Part shown: piece after piece, positions 7,127 through 9,904 of the stretch | Layout of the letters: every line of letters begins with the position of its first letter | Position numbering within the stretch: position 1 is the first letter of the stretch | Assembly (NCBI GenBank): GCA_016868095.1 | Contig: VGHV01000065.1 | Coordinates: forward strand, 1 to 9,904 | Direction of reading: 5' to 3' | DNA length: 9,904 nt | From: Betaproteobacteria bacterium | GTDB lineage: Bacteria; Pseudomonadota; Gammaproteobacteria; Burkholderiales; Burkholderiaceae_E | Program-made: the position numbers and the translations under genes | Notes under the pieces: generated by a model | What the model was told of the DNA's origin: nothing | The model's database searches: none | What the model saw: the letters and a program-made list of their open reading frames with translations, nothing else

Positions 7127-7191
7127 GAAACAGATCTCCTTGATCAAGCGTGGAATCTGCTTATCATGCATGACATTCCAAGGAGAGGTAC
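7127..7191. promoter_or_regulatory. Divergent control region between SDR and FAH genes
   Basis: These 65 bases must hold the promoters of both operons. Both ribosome binding sites are strong: AAGGAG for the SDR gene at 7141-7136 (minus) and AAGGAGAGG for the FAH gene at 7180-7188. There are two 10-bp palindromes, CTTGATCAAG (7139-7148) and TCATGCATGA (7164-7173), and a separate inverted pair, TGGAAT (7151-7156) with ATTCCA (7175-7180). This symmetry suggests binding by one dimeric regulator for both operons; no regulator gene lies in the window. Confidence 0.5.
7140..7167 (+). promoter_or_regulatory. Candidate sigma-70 promoter for the FAH gene
   Basis: TTGATC (7140-7145, four of six to consensus) is followed after 16 nt by TATCAT (7162-7167, five of six). 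Transcription would begin around 7174, leaving a leader just long enough for the AAGGAGAGG site. The -35 lies in the CTTGATCAAG palindrome and the -10 touches TCATGCATGA, so a bound regulator would block it. Confidence 0.35.
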
Positions 7192-8271
7192 ATGCGATTG
7201 TTTTCATTTCGAGACGGTGAGCAGGTCAAACTCGGTGTTTTGAGTTCGGCAGCAGGGCTGTCGTTTTATTCACTCGAGGATATAGCGTCTTGGGCCCCAC
7301 CAAGCATGCCAGCACTTTTGGCCATCCCTAAGGCCTTCGAGAAAATCACTGCGGCTTTAGCGACTGCGCCCGATGCTTTGAAACGCGACTGCAGCGCGCT
7401 TCGCTACGCCCCTCTGATCCCTGCGCCCGGCAAGCTCATTTGTATGGGCTTGAATTACGCAGACCATGCTGCTGAGGGTGGGCATGCCAAACCCGATTAC
7501 CCAAGCTTTTTTCTGCGCGCTAACAGTTCCTTACTCGGTCAGGGCGAGGCGATCATTCGCCCACGGCAAAGCCATCAGCTCGATTATGAGGCAGAACTTG
7601 CGGTCATCATTGGTCATCGAGCGCGCCACCTGAGAAGCGATCAAGCGCTTGATTGTGTTGCAGGATATAGTTTATTTAACGATGCTTCGATTCGTGACTT
7701 CCAGCGTAAAACCAGCCAGTGGACTATCGGGAAGAATTTTGATGCGACCGGGCCTTTTGGTCCGCGGCTCGTCACTTGCGATGAGCTGCCGCTCGGCGCG
7801 GCGGGTCTGCGCATACAGTCGCGCTTAAACGGGCAGGTGATGCAAGATGCAAACACCAAGGATTTCCTCTTTGATGTGCGCGAGGCGCTCGTCATTATTT
7901 CAGCTTGTATGACGCTTGAACCGGGCGATGTGATCATTACAGGAACGCCTGCTGGGGTCGGTTATGCGAGAAAACCACCGGTATTTATGAAAGCTGGCGG
8001 CGCAGCGGGTCTGCGCATACAGTCGCGCTTAAACGGGCAGGTGATGCAAGATGCAAACACCAAGGATTTCCTCTTTGATGTACGCGAGGCGCTCGTCATT
8101 ATTTCAGCTTGTATGACGCTTGAACCGGGCGATGTGATCATTACAGGAACGCCTGCTGGGGTCGGTTATGCGAGAAAACCACCGGTATTTATGAAAGCTG
8201 GCGATGTTTGCGAGATTGAAGTCGAGGGTATCGGGGTCTTAAGTAACCCGATTATTGATGATGTGGAATAA
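7192..8271 (+). CDS. FAH-family hydrolase with 68-residue internal duplication
   Basis: A fumarylacetoacetate hydrolase-family enzyme (Mg-dependent C-C hydrolase, decarboxylase or hydratase acting on small ketoacids), cytosolic. The N-terminal extension is residues 1-80; the catalytic domain follows with [14 protein letters not shown] (82-95), metal ligands E133 and E135 in [11 protein letters not shown] and D164 in [17 protein letters not shown] (181-191), GTPAGVG (251-257), and the terminal strand EIEVEGIG. The ORF is 359 aa, but residues 202-269 recur as 270-337, duplicating the strand with SRLNGQ and the GTPAGVG loop in frame. Without one copy it would be 291 aa, normal for the family. 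Whether the duplicated form folds is doubtful. ATG 7192 has AAGGAGAGG upstream. It overlaps the next ORF and is divergent from the SDR and amidase operon. Confidence 0.88.
   Translation: MRLFSFRDGEQVKLGVLSSAAGLSFYSLEDIASWAPPSMPALLAIPKAFEKITAALATAPDALKRDCSALRYAPLIPAPGKLICMGLNYADHAAEGGHAKPDYPSFFLRANSSLLGQGEAIIRPRQSHQLDYEAELAVIIGHRARHLRSDQALDCVAGYSLFNDASIRDFQRKTSQWTIGKNFDATGPFGPRLVTCDELPLGAAGLRIQSRLNGQVMQDANTKDFLFDVREALVIISACMTLEPGDVIITGTPAGVGYARKPPVFMKAGGAAGLRIQSRLNGQVMQDANTKDFLFDVREALVIISACMTLEPGDVIITGTPAGVGYARKPPVFMKAGDVCEIEVEGIGVLSNPIIDDVE
7794..8203. repeat. 204-bp in-frame tandem duplication in the FAH gene
   Basis: Sequence 7794-7999 recurs at 7998-8203, offset 204 nt (68 codons). Two mismatches are seen, G7800 versus A8004 and G7878 versus A8082. 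Both are third-position and silent (Ala GCG/GCA, Val GTG/GTA). The matching segments overlap by two bases at the junction. Confidence 0.95.
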
Positions 8272-8611
8272 ATTAAAACAATCCTTGGGGCTTGAGAAGC
8301 AGCAGAAAGTGCAAGCCAGGCCGGTCGCTAAGACAGCAAACCAGCCACAGGCATCAAGCCAAGCACAGGCAGAGGCCCTTGCAAAGCCACCGGGTCAGTC
8401 TAAGGCACCGGGTCAGTCTAAAGCAGCAAGTCCGGCCAAGCCAGGCTCAGCAGCCAAAGATCCCAAAGATGCGGCTTTTGACCTTGAGCGTGATGCGGTC
8501 AGAGCGAGTTTTCAGTCCGACCCACAAACAGTTGTTGCGGTCATCCGTGCTTGGCTGCATGAGGACTCAAAGCAGGCCGCCGCGCCCAAGGAGGACGCCA
8601 AGCCCAGGTGA
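8258..8611 (+). CDS. Small Ala/Pro/Lys/Gln-rich protein with FliF-tail-like end
   Basis: A 117-residue hypothetical protein in three parts: a short basic amphipathic N-terminus ([16 protein letters not shown]), a low-complexity disordered middle rich in Ala, Gln, Pro, Lys and Ser (about 18-72) with a tandem PGQSKA repeat, and a predicted helix (about 73-103) with SDPQTVVAVIRAWLHED. The last segment resembles the C-terminal helix of the flagellar MS-ring protein FliF that binds FliG (D-P-x-x-V-x-x-V-I-R-x-W pattern, from memory). No FliF ring domains are present and no flagellar genes are nearby. Start is ATG 8258 or 8261 (a TTG at 8255 is also in frame); there is no ribosome binding site, but the start overlaps the FAH stop (8269-8271), suggesting coupled translation. 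The function is unknown; the ORF is supported by its position and a non-random composition. Confidence 0.6.
   Translation: MMWNKLKQSLGLEKQQKVQARPVAKTANQPQASSQAQAEALAKPPGQSKAPGQSKAASPAKPGSAAKDPKDAAFDLERDAVRASFQSDPQTVVAVIRAWLHEDSKQAAAPKEDAKPR
8389..8424. repeat. 18-bp tandem repeat in the small protein gene
   Basis: Two adjacent 18-nt units, 8389-8406 and 8407-8424, differ only at G8404 versus A8422 (silent, Lys AAG/AAA). Each encodes PGQSKA. The repeat is in frame and lies in the disordered middle of the protein, where length change should be tolerated. Confidence 0.9.
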
Positions 8612-8641
8612 CTACCAAGACAAGCGCCATCAGCGCGAAGA
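8541..8641 (-). pseudogene. Detached C-terminal tail of the DHA2 transporter gene
   Basis: On the minus strand, the region just beyond the present transporter stop still codes for the missing end of that protein. With one copy of the 8-bp duplication (8650-8665) removed, the frame reads FFYACGVIFALMALVLV, then VTWAWRPPWARRPALSPHA, ending at a TGA at 8543-8541. This is a final membrane helix with a short basic tail. It overlaps the convergent small protein gene by 71 nt. Confidence 0.75.
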
Positions 8642-9904
8642 TCACACCACAGGCGTACAGGCGTAAAAAAAACGATTGGTGGCCATCATATAGGCTTGGG
8701 CAAATACCAACCGCTCGGCAACAGCAAGCTCGCCGCTTCCTTCAATGCCAAGCTGACGGATCGACGATAAAAATTCGATCGTCGTCATATCGAGAGCATT
8801 CAGGCGGCTGCCGAACTCGACATAAGCTTCAGCGGCCCAGCGATCCCAGGCGCTGACACCGATCGCAGCACCAAGTGCTGCGCCAAGCATGCGAGCAAAA
8901 TTCGAAAACCCGGTGGCAGCTGCTAGTCGGTCATTGGCGATTCCGGCAAGCATATAACTTTGGATCGGTATGAAAAATATTGCCATACCAAATCCTTGTA
9001 ACAATCGAGGCATGATGATTTCCCAGTACCCCGCTTCCAGCGTGAATGTACTGTTCCAAAATGAGATGGCTGCTAAAAGGCTAAATGAGAGTAAAGATAA
9101 GTATTGTGGATTGAGGCGGTGAATATTGCGTCCGACCAGGGGCGAAAAGACCAGATTGAAAATAGCAATTGGCGCGATGGCTAAACCTGCTTGAACCGTG
9201 TTGTAGCCCATCACCAGCAAGAGCCATAGCGGAAACACAACCACGGTTGCGTAATAGGTCATAAAGCCTATCGTGAGCATGCTCACACCCGTGGTGTATT
9301 GAACGCCCTTAAGCAAGCTTAAATCGACGACTGCTTCTTTTTCGTTCCACGACCAGGCCACAAAATAGGCAATCGAAAGCAAGGCAATGACTGTCATGGC
9401 CATGACCTTGGGCGATTCAAACCAGTCTTCCTCGCGGCCATGTTCAAGCACCCATTGAAGGCAGGCCACGCCAACGACCAACAGACAAACACCTACAAGA
9501 TCAAGCCGCACAGGATAACGCTCAGATTCTCGCGAACGCATCAGCTTCCAAACCGTGTAAGCAACCGCAACACCCGCAGGGCCGTTGATGAGGAAGAGCC
9601 AGCTCCAGTGAACACGGTCGACCAAAAAGCCGCCGAGTACTGGACCAATCACAGGCGCGACCACGACCACCATGGCCCATAGCCCCATGGCTTGGCCACG
9701 CTTCTCAGGCGGATAGCATCGCAGCAATAAGGTTTGCGATAAAGGCAAAAGAGGACCGCCCGCTAAGCCTTGCAGCAAGCGCATGCTCACTAGCATTTCA
9801 AGACTGTTTGATAGCGCGGCAAGCAGACTTGCAGCAGTGAATGCGTACACCGCGATCACAAATACGCGAACCTCACCAAAGCGTCTTGCAAGCCAACCGG
9901 TTAA
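8642..9904 (-). CDS. DHA2 (EmrB/QacA-type) MFS efflux transporter, partial at both ends
   Basis: An inner-membrane drug:H+ antiporter of the 14-helix DHA2 family. The gene enters from beyond the window end: the frame is open to base 9904, where LTGWLARRFGEVRVF is the loop 2-3 motif A, so roughly the first 60 residues are missing. Visible parts include LVSMRLLQGLAGGPLLPLSQT (helix 4 region), GLWAMVVVVAPVIGPVLGGFL (motif C, antiporter signature), FLINGPAGVAVAY and PRLLQGFGMAIFFIPIQ. A GTG at 9859 is an internal codon, not the start. At the other end the protein stops early at FFYACTPVV because of an 8-bp tandem duplication, losing most of helix 14. No regulator or membrane-fusion partner gene is in the window. 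Substrates cannot be predicted. Confidence 0.88.
   Translation of the reverse strand, partial: LTGWLARRFGEVRVFVIAVYAFTAASLLAALSNSLEMLVSMRLLQGLAGGPLLPLSQTLLLRCYPPEKRGQAMGLWAMVVVVAPVIGPVLGGFLVDRVHWSWLFLINGPAGVAVAYTVWKLMRSRESERYPVRLDLVGVCLLVVGVACLQWVLEHGREEDWFESPKVMAMTVIALLSIAYFVAWSWNEKEAVVDLSLLKGVQYTTGVSMLTIGFMTYYATVVVFPLWLLLVMGYNTVQAGLAIAPIAIFNLVFSPLVGRNIHRLNPQYLSLLSFSLLAAISFWNSTFTLEAGYWEIIMPRLLQGFGMAIFFIPIQSYMLAGIANDRLAAATGFSNFARMLGAALGAAIGVSAWDRWAAEAYVEFGSRLNALDMTTIEFLSSIRQLGIEGSGELAVAERLVFAQAYMMATNRFFYACTPVV
8650..8665. repeat. 8-bp tandem duplication truncating the transporter
   Basis: CAGGCGTA occurs twice in succession (8650-8657 and 8658-8665), directly next to a run of eight A (8665-8672). 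On the coding strand this reads eight T, then ACGCCTGTACGCCTG. Removing one unit restores the last membrane helix of the transporter. Confidence 0.92.

Noticed and set aside
7641..7937. Minus-strand ORF opposite the FAH gene
   Set aside because: Antisense to the conserved FAH core; no independent support.
8754..8790. Short inverted AT-rich stretch with CGACGATAAAAATTCGATCGTCG as a regulatory hairpin
   Set aside because: It is inside the transporter coding region with conserved protein sequence; no role is indicated.
1..9904. Mobile element, prophage, CRISPR or defence system
   Set aside because: No transposase, integrase, terminal inverted repeats, spacer array or defence-family motif was found; the direct repeats present are local tandem duplications.

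Overview
The window looks like chromosomal DNA from a proteobacterium, most likely a betaproteobacterium (Burkholderiales-like). I infer this from a G+C content slightly above half by eye, dense packing on both strands, strong AAGGAG-type ribosome binding sites, and the gene families present. There is no tRNA, rRNA, CRISPR array, integrase, transposase or phage gene. The content is ordinary housekeeping and catabolic. I found no convincing undescribed biological system. What stands out is the high number of short tandem duplications, most of which break or alter genes.

Layout. (1) 9-1351, plus strand: a metallophosphoesterase overlapping by 4 nt a small exported LEA-type-2 (WHy-like) protein. 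(2) 1353-1413: two copies of a 24-nt sequence containing the perfect palindrome TAGACCGGTCTA, lying between convergent genes. (3) 1408-4000, minus strand: a three-gene operon transcribed as ABC ATPase, FtsX/MacB-like permease, then exported DUF3299 protein. ATPase and permease are each split by a frameshift; the DUF3299 gene is intact. (4) 4101-4820, plus: an exported glycine-zipper protein whose stop codon shares a CTAG with the convergent amidase gene. (5) 4817-7126, minus: an SDR oxidoreductase followed 19 nt later by an amidase that is split by a 41-bp tandem duplication. (6) 7192-8611, plus and divergent from the SDR gene: a fumarylacetoacetate hydrolase (FAH) family enzyme with an in-frame 204-bp internal duplication, then an overlapping small Ala/Pro/Lys/Gln-rich protein whose end resembles the C-terminal tail of flagellar FliF. 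(7) 8642-9904, minus: a DHA2 (EmrB/QacA-type) multidrug transporter that runs off the window end and is cut short by an 8-bp tandem duplication.

How the genes fit together. The ATPase, permease and DUF3299 protein form one envelope transport unit, of a kind linked to zinc uptake in Vibrio (Zrg system, from memory). The SDR, amidase and FAH hydrolase share a divergent control region and plausibly serve one catabolic route for a small amide or ketoacid; the substrate cannot be read from sequence.

The dominant pattern. Exact tandem duplications of 7 bp (3689-3702), 8 bp (8650-8665) and 41 bp (5480-5561), a 204-bp duplication (7794-8203), an imperfect 18-bp one (8389-8424) and the 24-nt repeat pair at 1353-1413 all lie within 10 kb. 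Removing one copy from the 7-, 8-, 41- and 204-bp cases restores a full-length, family-like protein each time (224, at least 451, 496 and 291 aa). The flanking codons are undamaged, so the lesions are either very recent or assembly artefacts. The 204-bp copies differ at two synonymous sites, which also fits two strain haplotypes joined end to end. Raw reads across the junctions would decide this.
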